Shown here: one piece after another, positions 28,218 to 37,590 of the stretch
Numbering within the stretch: the stretch's first letter is position 1
How the letters are laid out: every line of letters begins with the position of its first letter
NCBI RefSeq assembly: GCF_030817195.1
Contig: NZ_JAUSYZ010000001.1
Span: 3,596,001 to 3,660,000 of the forward strand
DNA from: Arthrobacter globiformis
GTDB lineage: Bacteria; Actinomycetota; Actinomycetes; Actinomycetales; Micrococcaceae
Direction of reading: 5' to 3'
Length of the DNA: 64,000 nt
The notes under the pieces: model-generated
What the model was told of the DNA's origin: nothing
The model's input: the letters and a program-made list of their open reading frames with translations, nothing else
Databases searched by the model: none
Translations under genes and position numbers: made by a program

Positions 28218-29273
28218 CTACGAAGTTCCGGCAAACCCGGCACCCTGCAGATACGTTCCGAGAGTGTCCTTCCTCAAAGCCTCACCAATACTGGAAATTG
28301 CACTGTCATCACGGACGACGATGGACTGGCCGTCGGACGAAGTCCCAGTGCCCAGCGTTGGCAGCGTGAAACTCACCACGTTGTTGGCCCGAACGCTCCG
28401 CAGTTCCACGCCGAGCCCTGCAGCCGTGGCGCCATCAAGGGACTCGTCCACGCTGATGTACGGCGAAACCTTGTCCACGAGGTTGTTAATCGTGACAGGA
28501 TTAGTCAGCGTCCCGGTGGTCAGGAACCGCGACATCAGGCCTTTGAGGAACACCTGTTGGTTCTTGACGCGTTGGTAGTCCCCGTCGCTGAAGGCCTTGC
28601 GTTCACGGACAAAAGCGAGGGCCTGCTCACCCGAAAGCTCCTGCTTACCGGCAGGAAATGAGAATTGCTTGGTATTGAAGGCGACTGGGACATTCACCTG
28701 GACGCCGCCCAAGGCATCCGTCATCGCCTTGAAACCTTCAAAGTCAACGACAGCCACGTGGTCGAGCCGGGTATCGAACATCCCCTCGAGCGTCTGAACC
28801 ACCAGTGGAATGCCACCCAAAGCCATGGCTGCGTTCATCTTCGCCTGCCCGTGCCCCGGAATGTCCACCCACGTGTCACGCATGATGGACATCATGTAGA
28901 TGTTCTTCCGGTCACTCGGAATGTGCAGCCACATCATCGTGTCCGAACGTTGGTCGCTGGCCGCGCCCGCCCCGGCAGTGTCAACCGATGCCGCGCGGCT
29001 GTCGCTTCCGAGCAGCAGGATGTTCGTGGCGGCAGGACCGCTGGCCTGGGCCTTTTCCGGCCGGGCAGAGTCGTCTGGAAAGACTTGCTCGATCTTCTGC
29101 GACTTGGAGTTGAAGCTGTTTGCAAGATTGAAAACAAATGCGCCCGCTCCCACTGCCACCGCAAGGAAAAGCGCCAAGGCCCCCAGCAGAACGTTACGGG
29201 CCACACGCCTCTGTTTCGCCTTCGGCGGTTGCTGGGGCTCTTCGCCTGCAAGCTCTTCGGTTTCATAAAGCAT
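28218..29273 (-). CDS. LytR-CpsA-Psr (LCP) family glycopolymer transferase
   Basis: 351 residues from ATG 29273; an upstream in-frame start at 29333 is less likely because it adds a cysteine-rich, unusual N-terminus. A cytoplasmic basic segment is followed by one span (about 25-48) and the extracellular LCP domain: ILLLGSDSR, RSDTMMWLHI, SIMRDTWVDIPGHG, KMNAAMALGG and ALAFVRERK. The Arg and Asp residues that bind the pyrophosphate are present. LCP enzymes move wall teichoic acid, arabinogalactan or capsule from the undecaprenyl carrier to peptidoglycan. It may attach the polymer made by the neighbouring locus. Confidence 0.92.
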   Translation of the reverse strand: MLYETEELAGEEPQQPPKAKQRRVARNVLLGALALFLAVAVGAGAFVFNLANSFNSKSQKIEQVFPDDSARPEKAQASGPAATNILLLGSDSRAASVDTAGAGAASDQRSDTMMWLHIPSDRKNIYMMSIMRDTWVDIPGHGQAKMNAAMALGGIPLVVQTLEGMFDTRLDHVAVVDFEGFKAMTDALGGVQVNVPVAFNTKQFSFPAGKQELSGEQALAFVRERKAFSDGDYQRVKNQQVFLKGLMSRFLTTGTLTNPVTINNLVDKVSPYISVDESLDGATAAGLGVELRSVRANNVVSFTLPTLGTGTSSDGQSIVVRDDSAISSIGEALRKDTLGTYLQGAGFAGTS

Positions 29274-29384
29274 GTCTGTGTCCCAACGATAAAGCAGCTG
29301 ACAATACGGCCGTGGTCCAGTATGGCACGGCAAAATGCTCCCCTTGCGGCCGACGGCGCCAACCGCAGGAGCGGGTGCCGGAAC

Positions 29385-30545
29385 CTAGCGCAGGCCGGTC
29401 TTGCGGGTCAGCGCCAGGTGGATCAGCTCGTCAATCAGTTCCGGATAGCTCAGTCCGGTGGCCGCCCACATCTGCGGGTACATGCTCTTCGGCGTGAACC
29501 CGGGCATGGTGTTGATCTCGTTGATGATGAGGTCCCCGTCCGGCGTATAGAAGAAGTCGACGCGGCTCAGGCCCTCCGCCCCCACAGAATCGAACGCCGC
29601 GGCAGCAAGCTCGCGGACGCGCGCAATCGCTTCCTCGGGCATGTCGGCGGGGCAGCTCAGGGCTGCCGCGTCATCGACGTACTTGGCCTGGAAGTCATAG
29701 AACTCGTGCTCGCCGGCGGCCACGGAGATCTCGCCGGGCAGGGACGTGCGGGGGGCGTTGCCGCCGCGGCCCTCGAGCACGGCACATTCGATTTCCCGGC
29801 CCACGATGCCGGCCTCGATCACCAGCTTCGGATCATGTTCACGGGCCGCCTCGATGGCGGCGTCCAGGCCGTCAAGCGAGTCCACCTTGGAGATGCCCAT
29901 CGAGGATCCGGCCCGGGCGGGCTTGACGAACACCGGGAAGCCCAGCACGTCGACCTGTTTGCGGACAGATTCGGGGTCGTTGCGCCACTGCCGGTCGGTC
30001 ACCGCGATGTATGGGCCCACCTTCAGTCCGGCGGCCTCGAAGACCACCTTCATGAAGTGCTTGTCCAGGCCTACCGCCGAGGCCAGGACGCCGGCGCCGA
30101 CGTAACGGGTGTCGGAGAGTTCCAGGAGCCCCTGGATGGTGCCGTCCTCGCCGAAGGGCCCGTGCAGCAGGGGGAACACCACGTCCACGGTGCCAAGTTC
30201 CTGCGGCACCTCGTTGGGGGCCGTGACGATGAGCTGGTGCTCCCCGCCGATCTCCGTGAGGCTTACAGTCTGGGCCGACGGCGGAACCTCGGGAAGCGAG
30301 GTGGCGGAGAGTGACCACTGGGTCGTGTCCCCGGACGCGAGCACCCACTGGCCGGACTTGGCAATGCCGATGGGAACGACGTCGTACTTGTTCCGGTCGA
30401 TGGCCCCCAGCACCCCGGCGGCGGTCACGCAACTGACGGCGTGCTCGCTGGAGCGGCCGCCAAAGAGGACGGCCACCCGCGGCTTGTGAGGGGTTGTCTG
30501 GCTCTCGTTGGTCTTGTCCGCTGCGGTCAAGTTTTCTTCCGACAC
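29385..30545 (-). CDS. ddl: D-alanine--D-alanine ligase
   Basis: 386 residues of the ATP-grasp family. N-terminal VAVLFGGRSSEHAVSC, VFPLLHGPFGEDGTIQGLLE, FVKPARAGSSMGISK and the C-terminal EINTMPGFTPKSMYPQMW match DdlA. It makes D-Ala-D-Ala for the peptidoglycan precursor. It is the last gene of murA-plsC-gpsA-ddl, two bases after the gpsA stop. Confidence 0.97.
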   Translation of the reverse strand: MSEENLTAADKTNESQTTPHKPRVAVLFGGRSSEHAVSCVTAAGVLGAIDRNKYDVVPIGIAKSGQWVLASGDTTQWSLSATSLPEVPPSAQTVSLTEIGGEHQLIVTAPNEVPQELGTVDVVFPLLHGPFGEDGTIQGLLELSDTRYVGAGVLASAVGLDKHFMKVVFEAAGLKVGPYIAVTDRQWRNDPESVRKQVDVLGFPVFVKPARAGSSMGISKVDSLDGLDAAIEAAREHDPKLVIEAGIVGREIECAVLEGRGGNAPRTSLPGEISVAAGEHEFYDFQAKYVDDAAALSCPADMPEEAIARVRELAAAAFDSVGAEGLSRVDFFYTPDGDLIINEINTMPGFTPKSMYPQMWAATGLSYPELIDELIHLALTRKTGLR

Positions 30546-30547
30546 TG

Positions 30548-31600
30548 TCAGTAATCGCCTTCGGCTTTAAGTTCCCGGGACAGCAGCAGCGGCCCGAGTT
30601 GGTCAACGGACAATTTTCCGGCGAGGACCGCGACGACGGCCGCCGTGATGGGCATTTCGACGCCGAGCTTGCCGGCCAGTTCGTGGACTGCCTGGCCGGA
30701 CTTGATGCCCTCGGCCGTCTGGGTCATTTTCTGGGTGACCTCGTCCAGCGTGAGCCCCTGTCCCAGCAGGCGGCCGGCGGTGTGGTTCCGGGACAGCGGT
30801 GACGAGCACGTAGCCACCAGGTCCCCGAGGCCGGCCAGGCCGGCCATGGTGTGGGCTTTGCCGCCGAGTGCCAGGGCCAGCCGGGAGGTTTCAGCCAGGC
30901 CGCGGGTAATCACGGAAGCCTTGGTGTTGTCCCCCATCTGCTTTCCCTCGCAGATGCCCACGGCCAGCGCGATGACGTTCTTGACGATGCCGCCGATCTC
31001 GACGCCGACGATGTCAGAGGTGGTGTAGGGACGGAAGTACGGGGCGGTGCAGCTTCTGGCGATCCAGCCGGCGGCGGCGGAATCGGCACAGGCAACCACC
31101 GAGGCCGTGGGCTCCTCCCGGGCGATCTCCATGGCCAGGTTGGGGCCGGATACTACGGCGATGCGGTCGGCTGGGATGTCCAGTTCCTCGGCGATGACCT
31201 CGCTCATCCGTGCGTCCGAGCCCAGTTCGAGGCCCTTCATCAGGGACACCACGAGCGCGTCGGGCCCGATCAGGGGCTTCCACTTGCGCAGCTGCAGGCG
31301 CAGCGACTGTGCGGGCACCGCAAGGACCACCAGATCAGCTCCGGACAGCACGTCCGCCACGTCGGTGGACGCGGTGATGCTCGGCGGAAGGTCGATGTCG
31401 GCGAGGTACTGGGGGTTGCGGTGGTTGCCGTTGATCTCGGCCACGACTTCTTCCCGGCGTCCCCAGACCCGGATGCTGCGGTCAACGCCTGAGGCGGTGG
31501 CGGCGTCGGCGAGGGTTTTCGCGAACGTGGTCCCCCACGAACCGGCACCCAAAACTGCCACGGACACGGCAGAGCCGGGCCGGGCAGACACAGGGGTCAT
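30548..31600 (-). CDS. gpsA: Glycerol-3-phosphate dehydrogenase [NAD(P)+]
   Basis: 350 residues. The N-terminal VLGAGSWGTTFAKTLAD is the NAD(P)-binding motif; GPNLAMEIA and GLAGLGDLVATC are GpsA signatures. It reduces dihydroxyacetone phosphate to sn-glycerol-3-phosphate for phospholipids. Its ATG overlaps the plsC stop (31597-31600), which fits the shared pathway: PlsC acylates the product of the same route. Confidence 0.97.
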   Translation of the reverse strand: MTPVSARPGSAVSVAVLGAGSWGTTFAKTLADAATASGVDRSIRVWGRREEVVAEINGNHRNPQYLADIDLPPSITASTDVADVLSGADLVVLAVPAQSLRLQLRKWKPLIGPDALVVSLMKGLELGSDARMSEVIAEELDIPADRIAVVSGPNLAMEIAREEPTASVVACADSAAAGWIARSCTAPYFRPYTTSDIVGVEIGGIVKNVIALAVGICEGKQMGDNTKASVITRGLAETSRLALALGGKAHTMAGLAGLGDLVATCSSPLSRNHTAGRLLGQGLTLDEVTQKMTQTAEGIKSGQAVHELAGKLGVEMPITAAVVAVLAGKLSVDQLGPLLLSRELKAEGDY

Positions 31601-32343
31601 TTCCCGCCCCGCTCAACATCGCGGCCGTGCTTCGTCTGGTTGTGGGCGGTCGGGTCCCAGCGCCGGGCCGGCGGCTGCTCCCCGCGGAGTTCGGCCAGGA
31701 GTCCGGTCACGGCATCCATGATGACCTCCGTGGCTTCCGCCAAGGTGGCCCTGTCCCGGGACCGGCCCGCGAAGCGCGAGAGGTCAACGGGGTCGCCGAC
31801 CAGGATCCTGGACGTCTTGCGCGGGAACAGGTGGAACCGCTTGGCGTAGCGGGGAAAGAGCTCGTGCGCTCCCCAGTGTGCCACCGGAACCACCGGGATG
31901 CCGGCCTCGAGGGCCAGGCGGGCGGCGCCGGTGTGGCCCTTCATCGGCCACAGGTGGGGGTCGCGGGTCAGCGTGCCCTCCGGGTAGATGATGATCGCTC
32001 CGCCCTCAGCCACAACCTCCTGGGCGAGCTGCAGCGAGCGGTTAGCCCCCGCCGTCGAGCGTTCCACCGGAATCTGCTTGGTGGCACGCAGCACGGCACC
32101 CACGACCGGGACCTTGAAGAGGCCCGACTTCGCCAGGAAGTGCGGGGCGCGCTTGTTGCTGTACAGCATGTGCCCGATCACGAGGGGGTCGATCTCGGTG
32201 CAGTGGTTGGGCACGGCGATGAAGCCGCCCGCGGGAAGCTTGTCCGTGCCCTCCCATTTTTTGTTCATGATCAGGTTCAGGACCGGCCGGACAATGCCGG
32301 CGATTATCACGAACGTTGTGTGGCTTTTGGCCGATTCTTTCAC
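31597..32343 (-). CDS. plsC: 1-acyl-sn-glycerol-3-phosphate acyltransferase
   Basis: 248 residues. Motif I NHCTEIDP (the H-X4-D catalytic pair) is near residue 47 and motif III YPEGTLTRD near 120. It makes phosphatidic acid at the inner membrane. It starts 10 bases after the murA stop and overlaps gpsA. The C-terminal 25 residues are hydrophilic and poorly conserved. Confidence 0.92.
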   Translation of the reverse strand: MKESAKSHTTFVIIAGIVRPVLNLIMNKKWEGTDKLPAGGFIAVPNHCTEIDPLVIGHMLYSNKRAPHFLAKSGLFKVPVVGAVLRATKQIPVERSTAGANRSLQLAQEVVAEGGAIIIYPEGTLTRDPHLWPMKGHTGAARLALEAGIPVVPVAHWGAHELFPRYAKRFHLFPRKTSRILVGDPVDLSRFAGRSRDRATLAEATEVIMDAVTGLLAELRGEQPPARRWDPTAHNQTKHGRDVERGGK

Positions 32344-32353
32344 CGGGCCCCCG

Positions 32354-33679
32354 CTACTTCGCCGACGAGATGTCGAAGTCGGCGCCGAGCCCGGCCAGCT
32401 TTTCGGTAAACCGCTCGTAGCCGCGGTTGATGATGTCGATTCCAGTCACCCGCGAGGTGCCCGTGGCGGCCAATGCGGCGATCAGGTGGCTGAAGCCGCC
32501 GCGGAGGTCCGGCACGTCGATGTCGGTTCCCTTGAGCTGCGTGGGGCCCGAGATGACGGCGGAATGCAGGAAGTTCCGCTGCCCGAAGCGGCACGGCACG
32601 CTGCCCAGGCATTCCCGGTGCACCTGGATGCTGGCACCCATGCGGATGAGGGCGTCGGTGAAGCCGAAGCGGTTCTCGTAGACGGTCTCGTGCACGATGG
32701 ACACGCCTTCGGCCTGGGTCAGGGCCACCACGAGGGGCTGCTGCCAGTCGGTCATGAAGCCCGGGTGGACGTCGGTTTCGAGGACGAGGGGGCTGAGCTT
32801 GCCGCCGCGGTGGTAGAAGCGGATGCCGTCCTCGCCGATGTCCATGCCGCCGCCCACCTTGCGGAAGGTGTTCAGGAAGGTCATCATGTCCCGCTGCGAG
32901 GCGCCCTCAACGAAGATGTCGCCGCGCGTCACCAGTGCCGCGGAAGCCCACGAGGCCGACTCGTTGCGGTCCGACAGGGCCCGGTGGTTGTAGCCGCCCA
33001 GGTCGCGGACGCCCTCGATGCGGATGGTGCGGTCCGTCTGGACGCTGATGATGGCGCCCATCTTCTGCAGCACGGCGATGAGGTCGACGATTTCGGGTTC
33101 GGTGGCGGCACCGGAGAGTTCGGTGATGCCTTCGGCGCGGGTTGCGCTCAGGAGGACCTGTTCCGTAGCTCCGACGGAGGGGTACGGCAGGGAGATCTTG
33201 GCCCCGTGCAGCCCCTTGGGCGCGGAAATGTGGATGCCGCCCGGGCGCTTCTCGACGACGGCACCGAACTGCCGCAGCACGTTCAGGTGGTAGTCGATGG
33301 GCCGGTCACCGATCTTGCAGCCGCCCAGGTCCGGGATGAAGGCCTCGCCGATCGCGTGGATCAGGGGACCACAGAGCAGAATGGGAATCCGGGAGTCACC
33401 GGCGTGTGCGTCGATGGCCGTGCTCGGCGCTGTCTTGGCCGCCTTGGGATCCAGGGTCAGGTCTCCGGTGACGGGGTCCTTCTCGACGGTCACGCCGTGC
33501 AGCTGGAGCAGGCTGGTGACCACCTCGACGTCCTTGATTTCCGGAACGTTGCGCAGCACAGAGGGCTCGTTGCCCAGCAGGGCGGCCACCATGGCCTTGG
33601 GCACAAGGTTCTTGGCACCGCGGACGCTGACACGGCCAGTTAGCGGGACGCCTCCGCGAATTGTCAGAACACTACTCAT
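32354..33679 (-). CDS. murA: UDP-N-acetylglucosamine 1-carboxyvinyltransferase
   Basis: 441 residues of the EPSP synthase fold. GAKNLVPKAMVAAL is the N-terminal substrate loop; GGCKIGDRPIDYH holds the Cys equivalent to the PEP-binding, fosfomycin-reactive Cys115 of E. coli MurA. The surrounding sequence is more diverged than in Proteobacteria, as is usual for actinobacterial MurA. First gene of the murA-plsC-gpsA-ddl operon. Confidence 0.93.
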   Translation of the reverse strand: MSSVLTIRGGVPLTGRVSVRGAKNLVPKAMVAALLGNEPSVLRNVPEIKDVEVVTSLLQLHGVTVEKDPVTGDLTLDPKAAKTAPSTAIDAHAGDSRIPILLCGPLIHAIGEAFIPDLGGCKIGDRPIDYHLNVLRQFGAVVEKRPGGIHISAPKGLHGAKISLPYPSVGATEQVLLSATRAEGITELSGAATEPEIVDLIAVLQKMGAIISVQTDRTIRIEGVRDLGGYNHRALSDRNESASWASAALVTRGDIFVEGASQRDMMTFLNTFRKVGGGMDIGEDGIRFYHRGGKLSPLVLETDVHPGFMTDWQQPLVVALTQAEGVSIVHETVYENRFGFTDALIRMGASIQVHRECLGSVPCRFGQRNFLHSAVISGPTQLKGTDIDVPDLRGGFSHLIAALAATGTSRVTGIDIINRGYERFTEKLAGLGADFDISSAK

Positions 33680-33750
33680 TTACCGGTTTCCTCACGACTA
33701 CTCGCCCCCCAAATCCTTACAAAGGCACCAGCTAAGCATAGGAGTTTGCG

Positions 33751-34542
33751 TTACCGAACCGAAATACGTGCCTCACGCACTGACTGGGCGATGTGGCAAG
33801 AAAGCCCTCCTGGGGGCTCGGCTGCTGCATTCACCGCGCTCCGGATCTGCGCCGCGATCCAGGTGATTTCCTCGTGCGGCAAGCGATCCGGAGCGTTGAG
33901 ACAGGACCCTGCGTAGCCGAGCCCCTCGGGCAGGGCCAGGACCCTGAAGCCAAGACTTCGGATATGGGCGCTGCACTCTCCTAGGTAGGCGTCCAACTCC
34001 CGGGTGTTTGCGAGGCGGAGCTCCTCTGCGGGATGCCCAGCCTGTATCTTGCCGGCGCGTGGTGCGTTGATGACGACAGTCTTCTCCATCAGCCCCAACG
34101 CCGTAAGGGCCTTGAACAAGCGGTTTGCCGAGGACTCCCAAAGGGTCCAATGGCGCTCGGTTGCCGCGTTGATGACCCGCCTTCGGCCCTGCACCAAGGC
34201 CAGCAGCCCTGAGCTAATGAGCTCAGAGGAATAGGTCACGTAACTTCCGTCTGGGAGCGCAACCACACCCATCGATTCGTCGTTCAGGTCCAGGACGAGG
34301 ACATCCAGGTCTGCCGCATGCCGCCGCACGTGCGGCAGGAGGCTGGACTTGATATCGCCGGCCAACGACCGAGCCGTCAAGGCCGAAGTGGGCGGCTCAC
34401 CTTGCAGCAGCTGGGTCGGCTTAGACAGGGCGCTGATCATCGACTGACCTGTGACGCAACCAATCACATGGTGTTCATCGCCGATCTCTTGGCACGCATC
34501 CCGCACCACGGAGCTGCCATAGACCATAACGTTTTTCCGCAC
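33751..34542 (-). CDS. SGNH-like protein, possibly DUF6270 family
   Basis: 263 residues. The N-terminal VMVYGSSVVRDACQE resembles the 'GSC-RD' start of DUF6270 proteins, an SGNH-hydrolase-like group often found with surface-glycan genes. Further segments are ARSLAGDIKSSL, LVLDLNDESMGVV and the C-terminal DRLPHEEITWIAAQI with possible catalytic Asp/His. No signal peptide. It sits between leuD and murA, two otherwise core units. Function unknown; esterase or transferase action on a glycan is a guess. Confidence 0.55.
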   Translation of the reverse strand: MRKNVMVYGSSVVRDACQEIGDEHHVIGCVTGQSMISALSKPTQLLQGEPPTSALTARSLAGDIKSSLLPHVRRHAADLDVLVLDLNDESMGVVALPDGSYVTYSSELISSGLLALVQGRRRVINAATERHWTLWESSANRLFKALTALGLMEKTVVINAPRAGKIQAGHPAEELRLANTRELDAYLGECSAHIRSLGFRVLALPEGLGYAGSCLNAPDRLPHEEITWIAAQIRSAVNAAAEPPGGLSCHIAQSVREARISVR

Positions 34543-34624
34543 CAGAGAACCTTAACAGAATCCGTCTTCAGCAGGCCTTACGGATCCGGCCAGGACGTTC
34601 AGACTCTGCCGTGACCAAGCCCGC

Positions 34625-35227
34625 CTAGGAGGTCCTGGCCGGCAGCGTAAGCGGTTTGAAGGACGGCCGCGTGGCTTCGTACGCCGTGATGTCCTCTTCG
34701 TGCTGCAGGGTCAGCCCGATGTCATCGAGGCCCTCGAGCAGGCGCCAGCGTGTGTAGTCGTCGATCTCGAACGGTGCAACCACGTTGCCGCAGATCACAG
34801 TCTTGGAGGCGAGGTCAACGGTCACCTCGGTCCCGGGCGCGTTCTCGAGCGCCTTCCAAATGAGCTCGATGTCATCCTGGGCAACCTGGGCGGCAAGGAG
34901 TCCCTGCTTGCCCGAGTTGCCACGGAAGATGTCGGCGAACCGGGAGGAGAGCACGGCGCGGAAGCCGTAGTCCTTGAGCGCCCAGACGGCGTGCTCGCGG
35001 GACGAACCGGTGCCGAAGTCCGGGCCGGCCACCAGCACGGATCCGGCGTTGAACGGCTCCTGGTTCAGGATGAAGGAAGGGTCCTTGCGCCACGCTGAGA
35101 ACAGCGCGTCTTCAAAGCCGGTGCGGGTGATGCGCTTGAGGTACACGGCCGGGATGATCTGGTCCGTATCAACGTTGCTCTGGCGCAGCGGAACGCCAAT
35201 GCCGGTGTGGGTGGTGAACTTTTCCAT
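34625..35227 (-). CDS. leuD: 3-isopropylmalate dehydratase small subunit
   Basis: 200 residues, normal for LeuD. The swivelling-domain motifs NVDTDQIIPAVYLKRI and GPDFGTGSSREHAVWAL are present. With LeuC it isomerises 2- to 3-isopropylmalate in leucine synthesis. Nine bases after leuC. An 11-bp inverted repeat (34586-34596 with 34632-34642) spans its stop codon, with a 35-base spacer; it is too open to call a terminator with confidence. Confidence 0.97.
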   Translation of the reverse strand: MEKFTTHTGIGVPLRQSNVDTDQIIPAVYLKRITRTGFEDALFSAWRKDPSFILNQEPFNAGSVLVAGPDFGTGSSREHAVWALKDYGFRAVLSSRFADIFRGNSGKQGLLAAQVAQDDIELIWKALENAPGTEVTVDLASKTVICGNVVAPFEIDDYTRWRLLEGLDDIGLTLQHEEDITAYEATRPSFKPLTLPARTS

Positions 35228-35236
35228 GGCGTCTTC

Positions 35237-36691
35237 CTAGGCGGCGTCGGTGGTGAGGGCTGCGGATTCCGGTGCCGGGTCAAGGTCCGACGGCGAACTC
35301 AGCGTTCCGCGGACGGCCGTGGCGGCTGCAACTACCGGTGAAACGAGGTGCGTGCGGCCGCCCTTGCCCTGCCGGCCTTCGAAGTTGCGGTTGGACGTGG
35401 ACGCGCACCGCTCCCCCGGCTCCAGCTGGTCCGGGTTCATGCCCAGACACATGGAGCAGCCGGCGAAGCGCCATTCAGCACCAAAGTCCTTGAAGACCCT
35501 GTCCAGGCCCTCAGCCTCGGCCTCGAGGCGCACCCGGGCCGAGCCGGGGACCACCAGCATCCGGACCTTCGGGTCCTTCTCGCGGCCGCGGATGATGTCC
35601 GCCGCCGCCCGCAGGTCCTCGATCCGAGAGTTGGTGCAGGAGCCCAGGAAGACGGTGTCCACCCGGATGTCCTTCATGGGCGTTCCGGCTTCCAGACCCA
35701 TGTACTGCAGGGCGCGTTCCGCCGCGGCCTTGGCGTTCTCGTCGCCGAAGTCTTCCGGGGACGGCACCTTGGCCGACAGTGAGACCCCCTGGCCCGGGTT
35801 GGTGCCCCACGTGACGAACGGCTCCAGGGTGTTGGCGTCCAGGTCGACCTGGGCGTCAAAAACGGCGTCGTCATCGGTGCGCAGCGTGTTCCAGTATTCG
35901 ACGGCGGCGTCCCACTCGGCGCCCTGCGGCGCGTGCGGGCGGCCGTTCATGTAGGCGTAAGTGGTCTCGTCCGGAGCCACCATGCCGGCGCGGGCGCCTG
36001 CTTCGATGGACATGTTGCAGATGGTCATCCGGGCGTCCATGGACAGCGCGCGGATGGCCGAGCCACGGTACTCCAGGACGTAACCCTGGCCGCCGCCGGT
36101 GCCGATCTTGGCGATGACGGCAAGGATAATGTCCTTGGCGGTCACGCCGGGGCGCAGGGTGCCCTCGACGTTGATGGCCATGGTCTTGAAGGGCTTGAGG
36201 GACAGCGTTTGGGTGGCCATGACGTGCTCCACCTCGGACGTGCCGATGCCCATGGCCAGCGCACCGAACGCGCCGTGGGTGGAGGTGTGCGAGTCGCCGC
36301 AGACCACGGTCATGCCGGGCTGGGTCAGCCCCAGCTGCGGACCCACGACGTGCACGATGCCCTGCTCGGCGTCACCGAGCGGGTGCAGGCGGACGCCGAA
36401 CTCCTCGCAGTTGTTGCGCAGGGTCTGGATCTGGGTCCGGCTGGTAAGGTCGGCGATCGGCTTGTCGATGTCCAGCGTCGGGGTGTTGTGGTCCTCGGTG
36501 GCGATGGTGAGGTCCGGGCGGCGCAGCTTGCGGCCGGCCAGGCGGAGACCCTCGAATGCCTGCGGGGAGGTCACCTCATGGACGAGGTGCAGGTCGATGT
36601 ACAGAAGGTCAGGCTGGGCGTTGGCGCCTTCGCCGTCGCCTTTGCGCACCACGTGCGCATCCCAGACTTTCTCGGCCAATGTTTTGGCCAT
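35237..36691 (-). CDS. leuC: 3-isopropylmalate dehydratase large subunit
   Basis: 484 residues of the aconitase family. The iron-sulfur cluster cysteines are in FLGSCTNSR and CSMCLGMN. I chose ATG 36691 rather than 36697: AAGGGAG lies at a proper distance from 36691 but touches 36697. First gene of leuCD, divergent from the NdgR-type regulator, which is the usual actinobacterial arrangement. Confidence 0.97.
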   Translation of the reverse strand: MAKTLAEKVWDAHVVRKGDGEGANAQPDLLYIDLHLVHEVTSPQAFEGLRLAGRKLRRPDLTIATEDHNTPTLDIDKPIADLTSRTQIQTLRNNCEEFGVRLHPLGDAEQGIVHVVGPQLGLTQPGMTVVCGDSHTSTHGAFGALAMGIGTSEVEHVMATQTLSLKPFKTMAINVEGTLRPGVTAKDIILAVIAKIGTGGGQGYVLEYRGSAIRALSMDARMTICNMSIEAGARAGMVAPDETTYAYMNGRPHAPQGAEWDAAVEYWNTLRTDDDAVFDAQVDLDANTLEPFVTWGTNPGQGVSLSAKVPSPEDFGDENAKAAAERALQYMGLEAGTPMKDIRVDTVFLGSCTNSRIEDLRAAADIIRGREKDPKVRMLVVPGSARVRLEAEAEGLDRVFKDFGAEWRFAGCSMCLGMNPDQLEPGERCASTSNRNFEGRQGKGGRTHLVSPVVAAATAVRGTLSSPSDLDPAPESAALTTDAA

Positions 36692-36801
36692 GGCCATCTC
36701 CCTTCGAAGCTGTTTGTTGTTGGTTCCACTGAAACAGCAGACCCTGTAATAAGCCAGTCAAAAGATTTGCATCTCAGATAATGAGACGGCAATATCAGTA
36801 C
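36692..36801. promoter_or_regulatory. Divergent leuC/ndgR control region
   Basis: The 110 bases between the two starts must contain both promoters. NdgR-type regulators are known to bind this kind of leuCD upstream region. The stretch is markedly AT-richer than its flanks (36720-36800). I could not fix -35/-10 boxes. Confidence 0.5.
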
Positions 36802-37521
36802 ATGGACAATTCTAGTGGAGTCGGTGTCATTGATAAAGCAGCACAGGTGCTCGACGCTCTTGAAGCCGGACCCACGACTCTGGCGCAGCTAGTCGCTGCC
36901 ACGGGACTGGCGCGGCCAACGGTGCACAGGCTGGCGCTGGCGCTGGTCCACCACCGCCTGGTGAGCCGCGATATCCAGGGCCGCTTTGTCCTCGGCAGCC
37001 GCCTCGTGGAGCTGGCGTCCGCCGCCGGTGAGGACAGGCTGATCGCCTCCGCCGGGCCGGTCCTCATGCAGCTCCGCGATGCCACCGGCGAAAGCGCCCA
37101 GATCTTCCGCCGCCAGGGCGACTGGCGGGTGTGCGTTGCCTCCGCCGAACGGCCGATTGGCCTCCGCGACACCATTCCCGTGGGAACCCAGCTGTCCATG
37201 AAGGCCGGCTCTGCCGCCCAGGTGCTGCTCGCCTGGGAGGACCACGACCGCCTGCTGGAGGGCTTGCAGTCGGCGCGCTTCACGCCCACCGTTCTGGCGG
37301 GAGTACGACGGCGGGGCTGGGGCCAGAGCCTCGGCGAACGGGAACCTGGGGTCGCCTCAGTCTCGGCACCCGTGCGGGGCCCCTCAGGCCGCGTCATCGC
37401 CGCGGTCTCCATCTCCGGCCCGATCGAGCGGCTCACCCGCCAGCCCGGCCGGCTGCACGCGGAGGTTGTGTGCAACGCGGCCCGCGTGCTGACCGAAGCC
37501 CTCCGCAAGAATAACGACTAG
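36802..37521 (+). CDS. ndgR: IclR-family regulator of leucine biosynthesis, NdgR-type
   Basis: 239 residues from ATG 36802. This start gives MDNSSGVGVIDKAAQVL, which matches Streptomyces NdgR, so the ATG at 36781 is not used here. A winged helix (residues 5-65, LARPTVHRLALALVHH) precedes the IclR effector domain. NdgR controls leuCD and other amino-acid genes. It is divergent from leuC. The strong identity to the Streptomyces protein makes the call firm. Confidence 0.9.
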   Translation: MDNSSGVGVIDKAAQVLDALEAGPTTLAQLVAATGLARPTVHRLALALVHHRLVSRDIQGRFVLGSRLVELASAAGEDRLIASAGPVLMQLRDATGESAQIFRRQGDWRVCVASAERPIGLRDTIPVGTQLSMKAGSAAQVLLAWEDHDRLLEGLQSARFTPTVLAGVRRRGWGQSLGEREPGVASVSAPVRGPSGRVIAAVSISGPIERLTRQPGRLHAEVVCNAARVLTEALRKNND

Positions 37522-37564
37522 CATCGCGTCGCCGGGCCCCGGCGCCCAAGTGGGTACCAGATCA

Positions 37565-37590
37565 GGGCGTTCCCAGCGCTGGGAACGCCC
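37565..37590. terminator. 26-bp perfect palindrome downstream of ndgR
   Basis: GGGCGTTCCCAGC followed at once by its complement, extended by an outer TGGGTA/TACCCA pair about 10 bases away on each side. It lies 44 bases after the ndgR stop. There is no T-run. Terminator is likely; a dimeric repressor operator is the alternative, since the next gene starts about 110 bases on. Confidence 0.5.

Noticed and set aside
28665..30314. 549-codon plus-strand frame
   Set aside because: Lies opposite the LCP and ddl genes, both with clear family motifs; composition is that of a shadow.
31988..33643. 551-codon plus-strand frame
   Set aside because: Antisense to plsC and murA, which have all catalytic motifs.
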